Source: Hypomyces perniciosus
Lineage: Eukaryota; Ascomycota; Sordariomycetes; Hypocreales; Hypocreaceae
DNA: 64,000 nt
Assembly (NCBI GenBank): GCA_008477525.1
Contig: SPDT01000006.1
Span: 2,259,501-2,323,500, forward strand
Reading direction: 5' to 3'
In this document: piece after piece, positions 12,009 to 23,771 of the stretch
Layout of the letters: every line of letters begins with the position of its first letter
Numbering within the stretch: position 1 is the stretch's first letter
Translations under genes and position numbers: made by a program
Notes under the pieces: generated by a model
Database searches by the model: none
What the model was told of the DNA's origin: nothing
The model's input: only the letters and a program-made list of their open reading frames with translations

Positions 12009-12449
12009 GAGCTGGGATAGACGAGTGTACAATATCCGAAGATAAATGTGGTCTTTTATACGTACGTGTAATATAGTATTCTTTACACTGCACCGTTCGG
12101 TCACTTGTACTTATTTCAGCCAGGGATGGCCAGCGCGATAAAGGTCTCGATGAGAGTTTTCAATGTGCTTGAAGACTTGCGAGTTGAAGTTGGTTTCATA
12201 CTTAATGATGGTGAATTTTGAGTAACTTTATACATCAACTGCATTCAAAACCTAACATATCGCATTCGCACTTCCTCCTATTCCCAAGATGTCATCCACT
12301 GTCCTCAGTGGTCAAACTAGAAGACAATTTCACTCTACTATAAAGTAAAGCGCTTGTCTGTGATACACGCGCATGGTATCCGACCAGTCGCCGTTCACAA
12401 GCCGCACATGGTGCTTTTATGCAATGACCAAATTCAGTTGGCTATCTCC
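12009..12449. other. Convergent 3' region between mL54 and verprolin genes
   Basis: About 440 bp between two stop codons that face each other. No terminator hairpin or supported gene seen. Confidence 0.45.
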
Positions 12450-13750
12450 TTAATTCAATACGCTCAAGTCCAAAGGGACACTGCTCCCTCTGCCTGCTCT
12501 GTACCTCCTGGTACCACCAATAAAATCCCTAGGTTTTGGAAACATACTCTCGTCTTTGAAATGCCATCGCGCATCGTCAACTATGATGCGGCTGCCGCCG
12601 GCTCCGAGGCTAGGGGCAGGTGAGTGACGGGGGCTCTTGACGCTACTTAAGCTATATGATGAACCGCCATTGGCTGTTAGTGTAAATGAGCTCGGGTCTA
12701 GCATTGTCTGGCGAAGAGACGATCCACGGGCTCGCGGTACCGGCGGAGCAGGGGGGGGTGAATGATGTGAGACCGGCGGAGGCGGAGAAGGGGCTACACC
12801 CGGAGGCGGAGGAGGTGGTGGAGGCGGTTGTGCTCGGGGAGCCGGTGAAGACGATGGCAGAGGTGGCGCGGCCGATGGTGGAGGCGGAGGCGGCGCTGCA
12901 GGGATTGGAGCAGAAGTTGCTGGCGGAGGAGGAGGAGGTGGTGGTGGTGTTGAAGGGACTGGAGCCGAGGATGTCGGCAGCAGAGGAGGAGGCGGAGGTG
13001 GGGCCGGCGCAGCAGTCAAAGACGGTATAAACTTCGACGAAGGTTTTCGAGATGTCGGGAGCGCCGGTGGTTTCTTCCCTATTGGCGGCGGCGGTGCCTT
13101 GGCCTTCTTGAAGCCACCCACTACGCCGAGCGGAGGGACGGGTGACCCTCGTCCTGGAAGGGCTGGGGCGGCTTCGGATGGCGGTTTCGGGGCAGAGAAG
13201 GCCGGGGGTCGGGGTGCAGAATTCGATGTCTTCTCCGGGTCCGACAAGTAGGTAGAGTCCCTCGCTGCACCTGTGTCTACGCCTCCGCCCCTTTTCTTCA
13301 ACTTCGGCATACCACCAGCAAACAAGCCGCCCAGTTGAGGTGCTGAGCCAGCCGTCGACGGTGCGGGCTGCGCAGATCCATGGTCGCTGTTGCTCCGTGC
13401 TCGGTTTCCGGGGACAGGAGGCGCAAGGCCAGGAACAGGAGGTGCTCCTCCTATGGGCGGCGGTCCTGATGAGGATGATCCCTTGTCGATAGTTGGGGCC
13501 GAGCGATCGTTTGTGACAGTTTTCTTAAGAGCTCGTCCCTTGTGGATGTCTGAGAGCAGGGCACCCTAGGAATGGCCAGTTAGAGAAATCATTCAGCGAG
13601 GTTCTGGAGCAAGATACGCACTCGGTTCCCTCCCGTAGGTGGCGGGCGAGCGGGCAAGCCGCCTGGTGCTCCTCCAGGAGGAGGGGGAGGAGGAGGAGGT
13701 CCTCCAAGTCCAGGCAGAGGAGGAGGCGGCGGCGGCGGCGGAGGTGGCAT
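12450..13750 (-). CDS. VRP1: Verprolin (WIP-family actin regulator)
   Basis: Two exons, 13750-13622 and 13565-12450, with a 56-nt intron give 414 residues. The start MPPPPPPPPPP lies at 13750. The first exon is almost wholly Pro and Gly and ends NR; the second opens with GALLSDIHKGRALKKTVTNDR, a WH2 actin-binding motif at about residues 44-65, split from the Pro head by the intron. A long poly-Pro middle, with many PPPPPP runs suited to profilin and SH3 partners, leads to the C-terminal WASP-binding end (DESMFPKPRDFIGGTRRYRAGRGSSVPLDLSVLN). This matches fungal verprolin, which links WASP/Las17 to actin patches in endocytosis and polar growth. The long plus-strand open frame opposite (12686-13030) is the antisense image of the proline codons. 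The upstream neighbour is divergent. Confidence 0.94.
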
Positions 13751-14547
13751 GATTGTGTTTATCTGGACGATTCGTGTCGGTGATGTCCCAAAACTCGACA
13801 CACGGGTCGAATCTGCGGTGGATAGATCGATGGATTGTGGCCAGGACAAGGCCTCGAGAGACAGTTGAATGGTAGGCTGCTTATCGTTGATGGCCGTGAA
13901 TATCTACCGTCCTCAGAAAAGATGAGCATCCAAGACGGTTGAAAGGAGAGAGCTGGCGGTTTGAAGAGGTTTTGAAGTCGGCACGGCAGAGACCAAGGCT
14001 CCTTGTTGGCGGTGCAGCCTGTGGACGTTTCGTCATCAGGCTTACGAGCGGTGCCAGGGTGCAGCGAACGAAGTGCCTGATAAACGCCCCACTATTTCTG
14101 GAGGGCGTCACGTTTTCACCGTCTCCAGAGGGTTTTGACTCCTTTTGAGATGAATATTAAGAGAGAAAAGGAAATTATTCAAGGGGATCATGAAAAAGAA
14201 AAGGTAGGGATAAAGCAATGCTTCTTTAAATTCATGCATAGTAATTGTGAAGATCAGCGCAGTTCACGAAGAGTGGCCAAAAAATACTAAGACACTCCCC
14301 AGCAATTGTGGAGCCAATCACAGCCTTGCAGGGCCGTGATTTTCAACGTCGTCCTCAATTCGCTGTATGAGCATTACTTGATCCTTGCCTCCTCCACATC
14401 GCAACCGAGGCCAATCCGGCTTCTGAGCAAACAGTCGTGCGAATTCAAGGCACTTGTATTATCTTGTCTCAACCGATCTCTCCAGCGTCTCTATTTCCTC
14501 GGCATATCCCTCGACCGCAGCCAGTTACTTCGAATTCCTTTCCGACG
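13751..14547. promoter_or_regulatory. Divergent upstream region of verprolin and a mitochondrial protein gene
   Basis: About 800 bp between divergent starts, containing both promoters. The part nearest verprolin may hold 5' leader introns. A 69-codon plus-strand frame at 13939 has no coding features. No recognised motif. Confidence 0.4.
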
Positions 14548-15792
14548 ATGCGACGAGCGAATCCTCGACAGATTGGCTTTGTATGCCAATCCTGTGCCTC
14601 GATACCGGCACAGGCACCAAAGCAACCCTTTCTCGGCCGTGTTGTGCCTTCAATTTCTCGTCAACAAGCTCGGAATTCGGTTTGGGGGCCAGTAGCAACA
14701 AGATGGATTGGAACAGCGTCAACCGCGAGAGCAGAGCCGGAGCCGGAGACGACGGCGATATCGCGGACAACAATGCCACAGCAACCTTCAGATCCCTCAA
14801 AATTAGCAACCGTGGCGGAGGACAGCTGCAACAAGTTCCTCTCCGTTGATGGCATCCCAGCAAAGCAGCTGACCACTGCCGCTCTGCAATCGTGTATGCG
14901 GGCTGCGGCTGCCCTCCACCCGCAACTGAAGAGAGCAGAAGCACAATTCAAGGCCTCTGCCTCGAAACTGGTTTCATTGGGTGCCGAAAGAACCGGGGCG
15001 AGGATACCCATAGATGCCAAGTTAATGGATGCGACCAACCGAATCTCTTACGCGGCGTACACCATCATCACACACCCAAACGTTGAAATGACACCCGAAT
15101 TCCTAGAACTGTACGTTGCGATCCAGGCTCAACTTGGTCGGCCAGAATCTCTACCCTCTGTGCTCCAGTTGTACGCAACCAAGCGGAAGCCAGTGGTCAA
15201 AGATGGTCAAATCCAATTTGTGACGCAGAACCCCAATGCGGCTTTAAAAGCTATTGAACCTGCGGTTGCCAACATGGCCCTACAGACCGCCATTGATGCC
15301 AAAAATCTGGACTCGGCACTTGGGATCATCGAAGCGTCATACTGTGTCCCCGCCTTTAAGCGCCAGAAGCTGATCAAGCACGGCACCGCGCCCGCCATTG
15401 GCCTTGCGACTCTTCCTTTCGGCATCTTTGGGCTGTCAACTGCTTATGCTGCCTACTGGCAGAACACGATGGACATGGTAACTGCGACTGGTATTGGTTT
15501 CGCTGGCATTTCGGGCTATTTCTTCGTTGTTGGTTCGCTGGGCATGATTGCCAAGTTGAGCAACAAAGACCAGATGAAGCGTGTGACTTGGACACCAGGA
15601 ACGCCGCTACGGTACCGTTGGCTACGAGAGGACGAGAGAGCGGCGCTGGACAAGGTGGCTTGTGCCTGGGGTTTCAAGGAGCCTTGGAGACACGGTGAAG
15701 AAACGGGTCCAGAGTGGGAAGGCCTAAAGGAGTACATGGGATACAGGCAAATGTTGCTGGATCGGGTGGAATTTATGGATGGCATGAGCTAA
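14548..15792 (+). CDS. Unknown mitochondrial membrane protein, two TM segments
   Basis: Single exon, 414 residues from the ATG at 14548 (MRRANPRQIGFVCQSC). The frame is open for 37 more codons upstream, but this Met begins an Arg-rich, acid-poor stretch of about 60 residues that looks like a mitochondrial presequence. The middle is helical, with repeat-like segments (LPSVLQLYATKRKP; ALQTAIDAKNLDSALGIIEASYCVP) that recall TPR/PPR helices. Two hydrophobic helices follow, around residues 293-315 (IGLATLPFGIFGLSTAYAAYW) and 320-346 (VTATGIGFAGISGYFFVVG), then a soluble charged end of about 65 residues. I do not recognise the family. An inner-membrane protein helping respiratory-chain or mitoribosome work is plausible only from its layout. 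It is convergent with the rhodopsin-like gene. Confidence 0.82.
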   Translation: MRRANPRQIGFVCQSCASIPAQAPKQPFLGRVVPSISRQQARNSVWGPVATRWIGTASTARAEPEPETTAISRTTMPQQPSDPSKLATVAEDSCNKFLSVDGIPAKQLTTAALQSCMRAAAALHPQLKRAEAQFKASASKLVSLGAERTGARIPIDAKLMDATNRISYAAYTIITHPNVEMTPEFLELYVAIQAQLGRPESLPSVLQLYATKRKPVVKDGQIQFVTQNPNAALKAIEPAVANMALQTAIDAKNLDSALGIIEASYCVPAFKRQKLIKHGTAPAIGLATLPFGIFGLSTAYAAYWQNTMDMVTATGIGFAGISGYFFVVGSLGMIAKLSNKDQMKRVTWTPGTPLRYRWLREDERAALDKVACAWGFKEPWRHGEETGPEWEGLKEYMGYRQMLLDRVEFMDGMS

Positions 15793-16689
15793 TGCTCATA
15801 TGTATGATTTCGTCCCATAAATCTAACCTACAGCAACATATGTAAAACAACAAGTCAGGTCAACGTCTCCCGGCCCATTGGGTAACCATCATACTATTAT
15901 CTAGGTACTCGTACCAAGCATCGCAATACCTTCAGACCATCTATACTTGTCACATGCCGGCTCCGTTTCCGTTCTCGGGTGATATTGGAAATTATCGAGC
16001 CTGATAGGATCTCTGATCTCGGTTATGAATAGCCTGGTTCTTGGAAACAGCATAAAATCGCCACTTTTCCTCGCAATTTTGCTTGTCACAAAGGTCCAGG
16101 GATATAGCCATCCCCTGTTCAGCCACTGACGACTTCTACCCTACAGACAAATCATAACCTTCCGCTATGACTCCCCCGGAAAGGAGGCTAAGCCAGGTCG
16201 GATATTTATTGCAGAAACAGCACCATTTTTATTTTAAACCCTAACACCGCTTACGGAGTAGTTATTATCGAATCCGCGGTCTTGACGTCTCTGACAAAAG
16301 GTCGGATACATGGGCTGAGAACCAATTAATACAAGGCAGAGAATTCGGCCCTTTTCCGCCCTGTATACTATATCTAGGTATGATATACTATTGCAGATAA
16401 CAAGGCCGTGTTCAATTGCTCTACTAATTTCTATGGGCATCTACATGGCAATTCTTGCGTAAAACCCATGACCCCCAGGCCGTCTCGTCGTAAACCATCT
16501 AATAAACAAGACCGTAGAATTACATACTCGTACAAAGCGGCAGTCAAAAGAATAAAACAAACATTTGCCCGAGGCCCTCTAGGGTATACTGTTCCCATTG
16601 AATCCTCAAGATCCTTCTCCCAAAACATGCTCCCTTGCTTTTTTATCCTGATTAATTAAATAGGGGGGTTCTTCCGCATGGCATCGCGC
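15793..16689. other. Convergent intergenic region
   Basis: About 0.9 kb between two facing stop codons. One TACGGAGTA at 16252-16260. AT-rich around 16205-16240. No supported gene. Confidence 0.45.
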
Positions 16690-18073
16690 TCAGCACTTTC
16701 CATACGGATCCCTTTCATACGAAACCTCGTACTTGGTGGTCTTCACAATCGCCCCGTCTTGATCATCCCCGTCATGTTTCGCCACCGACGTAAGAATAAA
16801 CTCCTCGCTCGTGCTGTCGCTGTGGTGCGCAACGCTATGGGTCGTTCCCTCAGCATGGCCCGGTCCTGAGTAGGGCTTCCAGCTGTTCCGCGCGGAGGAG
16901 GGACGCTGGTAGGCTGAGCTGTGTGGATGAGAGCCTGAGCCAAGCGCTCCGGAGGCGGAGGATGCGTTTTGGGAGTGTCCGCCGAAGATTTTGGGGAAGA
17001 TAGGGGCGAGGATGACACGGCACATGGGGAGGCAGGCGCAGATGATGGCGACGTTTTCTTCGATCATAGTCCAGAGCGTGGAGGAGATGTCGTCTAGAGG
17101 GAGATTAGCATGGTAGGCACATCTAATAGGGGGTGGATAGAGACAAATAAGGCTTACAAGTAATGTCGGGACTCGTGGTAGAGAAATCGAGGGTAGTGGC
17201 GCGCATAATAGACGTGACAGTGACGCTGAACGTTCCATTAGTATGACAATTCCCCAACAGGGGGCAAGAGAGTGGTGCTGCTCACAATCCACCCAGGGCG
17301 AAGACTAGAAGCAGGGCCCTCTTCTGGTTAACTGGTAGCTTGCTCTGCCAGATGGGCTGCATCGGCAACAGAAGAATCAAGATATCCGTAGCGATGGAAT
17401 AACCGGCATTGGCGTACCAGTTCTGTGTCAAGCTGATGCATTTGGGGTTCACGCTTTTATCCCAGGCGCCTTTGATAGGGTCGCATTGCCAGATGGACGT
17501 GGCCGTGCTGGCCACGGTGTATGCGAGAATGAGGCCCATGAGGACGTAGCAGCAGATACGGAACCATCTCTGAACGAAGATGCGCAGGTAGAGGAGAATA
17601 ATGGAAGTCTTGGTTAGGTTGATGGTAAGCTTGTAAAAGATTTGCGCGACGTAGAAGAGCTGGCGAAGCAAGAGTCAGTACTATTGCGTCTTTCTCCCTT
17701 GCTGGGGAATTCAATGCATGTCCTACCTCGAGGGCCTTCAATCTATCCTGCCTTGGTAATGTGGCAATATGTCTGCCGAAGCCGTAGTTGCACGAGAACA
17801 TCATGCATATTTGGACGACAAGTGTGCAAATCTGAAGAGCTTCATGTTAGTTTTGTCTCTCTCCCGCCGCCAGGATGAAGTCAAGCCTCGAAGTCGTACA
17901 AAAGATATGGCGATGGTCGCATCATCCAATCCGAGATGTGATTTGTTCAACAGGCGATTCCACAACCTGATACCGATAAAGATGGGCGTCACGACGAAGA
18001 AAACGATGCTCGGAATGCGGACATAATTGGCGTTGCTCTGCTCAGCAAAGCCGGGAGGGAAATCGGTGGCCAT
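16690..18073 (-). CDS. Integral membrane protein with fungal rhodopsin-like (SAT4/PTH11-like) domain
   Basis: Five exons, 18073-17900, 17831-17727, 17659-17286, 17225-17158 and 17093-16690, all with GT-AG borders and matching phases, give 374 residues. The chain has seven hydrophobic helices. Family marks of this fungal membrane domain are DDATIAIS after helix 2, the LFYVAQIFYKLTINLTKTSIILLYLRIF stretch between helices 3 and 4, a WQCDP...C loop, SIATDILILLLPM and KRALLLVFALGGFVTVTSI. No CFEM domain precedes it. The last 100 residues are cytosolic, rich in Ser, Gly and His, ending YERDPYGKC. Such proteins are widespread in filamentous fungi, with a proposed receptor role for PTH11 relatives; ligand unknown. 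The several short plus-strand frames here are shadows. Confidence 0.9.
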
Positions 18074-21000
18074 CGTGGGAGAGAGAATGTAAATAAACGA
18101 GCGGCTCAAGGGCCGTTATAGGGAGAAAGAGACCAGGAAGCTAGGGAAATGTGATGCTTCAACTTCCTCCGTCCTCGCCGTCACAACCGAAAAGGTTGGG
18201 CATGCGACATTATGTATCCAGAATGATGGTACAAAACAAGGCTGGCAGGTCAAGACAATGTTTAGTTTTAAGGATCGGGGTATAATAAAAGAGGACGTCT
18301 AAAAAGGTAAAGGCGCGTGTGCTACAATATCGTGCATGCATGTATGTATGTGACTGCACCCTTCGCACTGAAGAGATTGCGCCCGGAGGTCTGCAAGATG
18401 CCCGGCATCTGATTGTTTCATCAGCACCAAGCGGATGTCAAACTCGTAAAGAAGCAGACTAAAAGCTGGGCGGCAGAAAACAAACAGGGGGAGGGGCCTT
18501 GCCCTGGCCTGTCCAAAGCTACCAAGGTAATAGCCACTCGGGATTATGGTCAGGTCACAGACGGGAGTGTCTCGCATGGACTTTACAAGCGGGAGCTTAC
18601 TTGGACTCGTACTCGTCGAGCCGGTCTTGTGAGGGCTGGCATTGTGTAAACGAGAAGGCTGTTCTTGTTCTGCAAATCCTAGCCTGAATGAGCACTCGAC
18701 TCTCGAAGCAGCAACAGAGGCGAGAACGTGAGAATTAGAGTGAGGGGGGGTGCCACAGGTGACAGAAGACAGCCCTTGGTACGGTTCGACGGACCGAATG
18801 CCGAATGGGGCAAGTCTTTGCACGATGAAGCAATACGGAGTAGGGAAATCTTTGGCACCTTGTGGTCAGGCCAGACTGGCATGGGGGGCTTGAAATGTGC
18901 TGGGATGGTTGAGGATGGGAGATTGGACACAGGTCGATTCCCCATTCTCTTGCATGAATACCGTTGTTTTCTCTCGAGTTTCTTCGCCAGCTTTGTTAGT
19001 ACTATTTCATGGGGATATGTTCGGGGGCATTGTTACTGTTAGTATTACAAACGCTTAGATCCCGTGGCCGCTATATCTCGGTACGAATCGTGTCCTAGCT
19101 CCCAGCCAGATAGCAGTACTCGTAATAGTAAGGTAGATAGAATAAACGTTACATTGCTAGTGCTCCGTATGCCCTCCCGAGTCCTGTTGCGCCAGCTAAG
19201 CTCTAGTGGATATGATCGAATTATAGGTAGGTATTTTGGTATCAATAAGCACTGAATGTGATCCTCCAGTTGCGCACGGCCTCTCTGCCATGGCTTGAAC
19301 CGATCGACCAAAAAATAATAATAATAATCCTCCCTACCACAAAATGCCTGGGAAGATCCGGAGAAGAAGATCGTGCACGAGCCGTCCTGTCAGCTCGTAT
19401 TACTCGTAGATGGGACTGACAAATTCATTACTACTACTGGGAACTAGAGGAGGGGTTTTCCCTCCTAACCTAAAGATCATAAACCTAACGGGCTTACTTC
19501 GTACTCGACGTGCTTATCCAGACAAACTCCACGATGTGGCGGCCGATTTAATGACTTTTGGCGTCGAACCGTCTGTCGGGTATCGAACAAATCACCGGTA
19601 GCTTCCGTGATCTGCCAGATGTTTGTCTTGTTGAAAGCGGCTCCTTGACTTTTACGTTCTACACATAGGTACGAAACTGATAGGGTAGCAGCACAAGCAT
19701 GAGTCCAGATACGCCTTTCATTGTGCCTCGCGAGAACAGACAGTCCCGACACACACAGGTAGAAGACCCATGAAAAAAGGAAAAGAGTACATATAAAAAA
19801 AACTTCTCCAATCGACATCGCTTGTTAGTCTCGGTCCTAGGCCGCCTCTATACCCACTTGGGCATCATGACCGTCAGTGCGGGCGGGCTCACCGGACTCA
19901 GCGAACTTTTGCTCAGCCAAGGCTTCTTCTCGATTTATCAACCGGGGTCAGGTCACCGTTTACGGATAGTATAAGGCGTGCTGTGCTGTCTCTTAGTAGT
20001 ACTCGTACTGTACTCCGTATGCACATTTCTGTCCCCATCTTCCCTTACCCGAGACAGACATGGAATTTGTTGTTAATCGATCTGTTGCGAGTACTTCGTA
20101 CGAAGGCATCTCATCGTCATTCCTGGGGATTCGACAGTACAAGACGATGAAGAGAAACGGGCCGTCCCAAGTTAGTAGTCGTCCCAACAAGGAACGGGTC
20201 GTCTTCCTAGCTTCTTTAGCAGCGGTCCCCTGGTGTTAGCATCTCCCTCCCCGGACCAACAACACTGTTGGACGGACTGCCGTCGCATAGTACATACCTA
20301 CTCTTGCATGTTGATTTAGGGTTTTGTACTTCATACGTAGTAGTACTACTCATACTAATCCTTCGGCGAACCTCCGGCACCCGCGGAATCACCTAATACT
20401 ACTCTACTAGTATGTAGATCCAGCCGTATTACCGCTTTATTTGCCGAACGATGAGAAAGGCAAAAGCAATAAGAAAAATAAAATATAAAATAAACCGGCT
20501 CCTTTGCGAGTACGAGTAGTAGATAAGCTTTAATGAATGGGGATGGCTTCATGCGGTGGTGGTCGTGGTCTTCTTCCGAAGTGAAATAAGCGGAAGAGGG
20601 AAAAGATCCTGCTCGCTTGATTTACTACTAGTCTGGTCGTAACTACGATATGATGACAAGGGTTCGAAGGCTTCGGGTGCTTCGGGCCAAAACTCACGCC
20701 GGCTAGAGGTAAACCCGATGATGATCTCGCGAGTCTTCCCGACTCAAAAATGACCAGCATGGCACTGTTGGATCGTTGGTTCCAAGATGTAATATATGAA
20801 TGCGGAGAACTCTGCGACTTTTGCTTATTCTTAGCAGTAGTACGAAGTAGTACTCCGTAGCAGTGCTACTATTGGAAAACACACTCGTAGAGATGCTTGG
20901 CAACCGATCGCTTAAAGGGAAGGGCGGAGCAATAACTCGTATTAGTCGGCCACTCGGAAGCCACACAACCACACGCGTATATGTGCAGGGTTGATATGAT

Positions 21001-21578
21001 ATGCAAGGTACGAGTACCAAACTGCTGGAAGATCCGCAGTGCGTGATTATTGTTGGTAATATTTTTCCGAATTTTTATTTTTATTTTATTTTCTCATGCT
21101 GTTTGAGGCGTGTATCAAGGGATTGTGGCAAGCCCAAGAGCAGCAGCCGAGTATATACATCAAACATCAACAACAGGAGAATGGGATATTGATAGCATAA
21201 CAGACCGGTAGGAAATTACCCGCGGGCGAGCTTCTTGAACCAGCCAGGGTCATCAATGCTAAAAAGCATGGTAGCGTGGGTCTGGTCTCGGACAACTGCA
21301 GTTCCCACGAGCACGATTAATAGCTGCAGCTTTCCAGTTCCAGTTGGCTCTTTGTATGTATTGTGGAGGTCCGACTACTAGTACTCGTACATACTTCTGC
21401 GTCTGCATGAGTCCAGCATCTCTCCTTTATTCGTCAACCCCCCCGCCAAGCTTTGTTGACGCACGTGGTGCCCTTGATCTTGAGCTCGTCCTAGTGAGGC
21501 TCTTTTTCTCGAGAACTACTAATAGTAGTGTACCACTCCTCCTCAAGAGCTTCATCACTCGCGGCATCAACGATCACC
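18074..21578. other. 3.5 kb gene-poor region between divergent genes
   Basis: Lies between the starts of the rhodopsin-like gene (minus) and the alpha/beta hydrolase (plus). TACTCCGTA/TACGGAGTA at 18834-18842, 20011-20019 and 20851-20859, with many TACTAC, TACGTAG and ACTCGTA elements around 19980-20440 and 20830-20870. AT-rich at 21060-21095. Open frames reach 174 codons (18299-18823, minus) but show no domain, good start or coding bias. I see no supported gene. Confidence 0.5.
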
Positions 21579-22628
21579 ATGAAGTTCAGCGGCCTTGTCA
21601 CTGCTCTGGCTACGGGCCTCTTCTCAGCGGGCGCCACCCTTGCTGCTGATTCTGCCAATGGCACTATCTCCAAGGGCCCGTTCCCCAATGACCTGAACGG
21701 CTCAAACTTCACCTATCCGTTCCCCGTCAAGGTCTTCAACTTTCGCAGCCAGCAGCAGGACCTTCAGATGGCGTTCATGGACATTGCGCCCTTCTGCAAG
21801 CCCAATGGCAAGACTGCTGTCCTTCTCCACGGCAAGAATTTCTGTGGTGCAACCTGGATCGACACGATCAAGGACCTCGCAAATGTTGGATATCGTGTTA
21901 TCGCTCCGGACCAGGTTGGCTTCTGCAAGAGCTCTAAGCCTGACCAATACCAGTTCAGTCTGAACCAGCTTGCTTGGAACACCCGTGGCTTGCTCGCCAC
22001 CCTCAGTATCGACAAAATCACCCTCATTGGCCACTCCTTGGGCGGCATGCTTAGCACGCGCTTCGCCCTTCAGTATCCCGATGTTATCGACAGGCTAGTT
22101 CTGGTCGACCCCGTCGGTCTTGAGGACTACGTTCAGAAGGGTGTTCCTTACATCTCCATCGACGAGGGCATCCAGAGCGAGGCGGCCTCTACCTACGGCT
22201 CTATCCGTGGTTATGAGCAGGCCATCTACTACATCGGCCAGTGGAAGCCTTCCTACGACACCTGGGTCAACATGCTGGTCAACATCTACTACGGCTCCAA
22301 GCGTGAAGCCTTCATCAGGAACCAGGCCCAGATCGTCGACCTGGTGCTGACCTCTCCCGTCGCCCCTTACTTCAAGGACCTGAAGCCCAAGACCCTTCTG
22401 ATGGTCGGCGACAAGGACAAGGTCGCCATTGGATCCCAGTGGTCTCCCCCCGACGTCGCCGCCAAGCTTGGTCGCTTTGATCTCCTCGGCCCTCAGGTCG
22501 CCCGCCTGATCCCCCGCTGCACTTTGCACCGATTCCCAACCTTGGGCCACGCTCCTCAGATTTCAGACCCTGAGGCCTTCAAGAAGGTCCTCCTCGGCTG
22601 GTTGGCCAAACAAAGAACAGAGGACTAA
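21579..22628 (+). CDS. Secreted alpha/beta hydrolase
   Basis: Single exon, 349 residues. The Met at 21579 (context ATCACCATGAAG) begins a signal peptide (MKFSGLVTALATGLFSAGATLA, cleavage near residue 22). The hydrolase fold shows HGKNFCGATW (oxyanion region, residues 84-93), the nucleophile elbow GHSLGG with Ser153, VGDKDKV with the likely acid at Asp278 or Asp280, and LGHAPQ with His324. The closest known layout is the family of 3-oxoadipate enol-lactonase and epoxide-hydrolase-like enzymes. Substrate is not predictable. Three N-glycosylation sites (NGT, NGS/NFT) lie in the first 45 residues, fitting secretion. Codon use is strongly C-ending (GCC, AAG, CTC), more biased than the neighbours, which suggests high expression. 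The 3' flank begins with A-rich runs. Confidence 0.92.
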   Translation: MKFSGLVTALATGLFSAGATLAADSANGTISKGPFPNDLNGSNFTYPFPVKVFNFRSQQQDLQMAFMDIAPFCKPNGKTAVLLHGKNFCGATWIDTIKDLANVGYRVIAPDQVGFCKSSKPDQYQFSLNQLAWNTRGLLATLSIDKITLIGHSLGGMLSTRFALQYPDVIDRLVLVDPVGLEDYVQKGVPYISIDEGIQSEAASTYGSIRGYEQAIYYIGQWKPSYDTWVNMLVNIYYGSKREAFIRNQAQIVDLVLTSPVAPYFKDLKPKTLLMVGDKDKVAIGSQWSPPDVAAKLGRFDLLGPQVARLIPRCTLHRFPTLGHAPQISDPEAFKKVLLGWLAKQRTED

Positions 22629-23771
22629 AAAAACAGAAAAAAAAAAAACCCCTGATGGTGGTCCAATAACGTAAATTTTGTTCATGAACATAGCCTGCGG
22701 GCTAATATGTTGGTATGAGGCTGCATATAATTTAGCTAGCATTGATGAGTACAAGATCTCAATTATGATAATACAAGTTTTATTTGACTATGCCGTGTTT
22801 GTCTTTGTTGGTCTTTAGTGATTGCTTTGTTTGGAGAGTAACGTCGCTGTTTGGCAAAATCAGTAATCCTTTCGTAGAACTCAGATGTCAGCGCGTCTTC
22901 AATACCTTCAGGGCCAAATCTATATTCTATATTCTCTTTCATATGTCATTACTACTGTTTTAAGCTATCTAAGCCGTATCAATTCACGTAGAATGAAAGG
23001 TCGATTCGTTCACTAGTTGTAGTTTTATCGACCCCCATTCTAAGCTCGGCACTTTCAATTGGAAAATACTATGCACATCAATTGCTCTTCACCTCCCATT
23101 GCGATAATTTAGTAATTCTTGTTTGCTTCAAACCCCCCGTTCAAGCATTTAGTTTGTAGGAATCCTTTCGTTTGTGTTGTCTTTGACTGTCCCTTTCAGA
23201 CTGTCTGGTAAGTTCACAGGGATGGTTTCTTAGTAATTTTCATATCCCCCTCTTGTTCTCAGTAGCTAATCTTCCTTGAATTCACTACCTGAGAAGCCGT
23301 TTGCTCCGCCATCGTCAAAACAAGTTGCTATGGTGCTAGAAGGCGCGTTAAGGGGCTTTTCGTCCCAATCATGCTCATTAAAACGCGTTATACGTTGCCA
23401 TGGTTATTCACCAGATTCGTCAGGCAGCCCATCGGAACACTGCATCTATATCGTAGTTTGGCTTGTTCTCGATTCTGGTTTTGTGCAAGGTTTGCCCATC
23501 CATACAGAGGTAGAACAACACCATCTACTTGATAACGCTGAATGGCCTGGATCAAGTGAATGAAGCTTCGTTGAACGACGAGATCCTACCTTTTGTATTA
23601 AATCCTCGTTTTCATGATAACTCGTTACTTTCTTCTCTCCCCCCTCACATCTTTCTTTGGCTCTCTGCCAGTAAACAGAACACAAGCTACCAACCATTCA
23701 CTATTACGAGTGCCCATTGCTTCAAGATACAATCACGAAACCCTCAAACTTCTTCGGATAATACTATCAAC
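22629..23771. other. Intergenic region between two plus-strand genes
   Basis: 1.1 kb, AT-rich, with poly-A runs at 22628-22650. It holds the 3' flank of the hydrolase gene and the leader of the next gene. No motif or supported gene. Confidence 0.45.

Noticed and set aside
12686..13030. Plus-strand frame rich in Glu, Val, Ala opposite verprolin
   Set aside because: Antisense image of poly-proline codons.
20660..20700. GGTTCGAAGGC, resembling a tRNA B box
   Set aside because: No acceptor stem, anticodon arm or A box could be paired around it.
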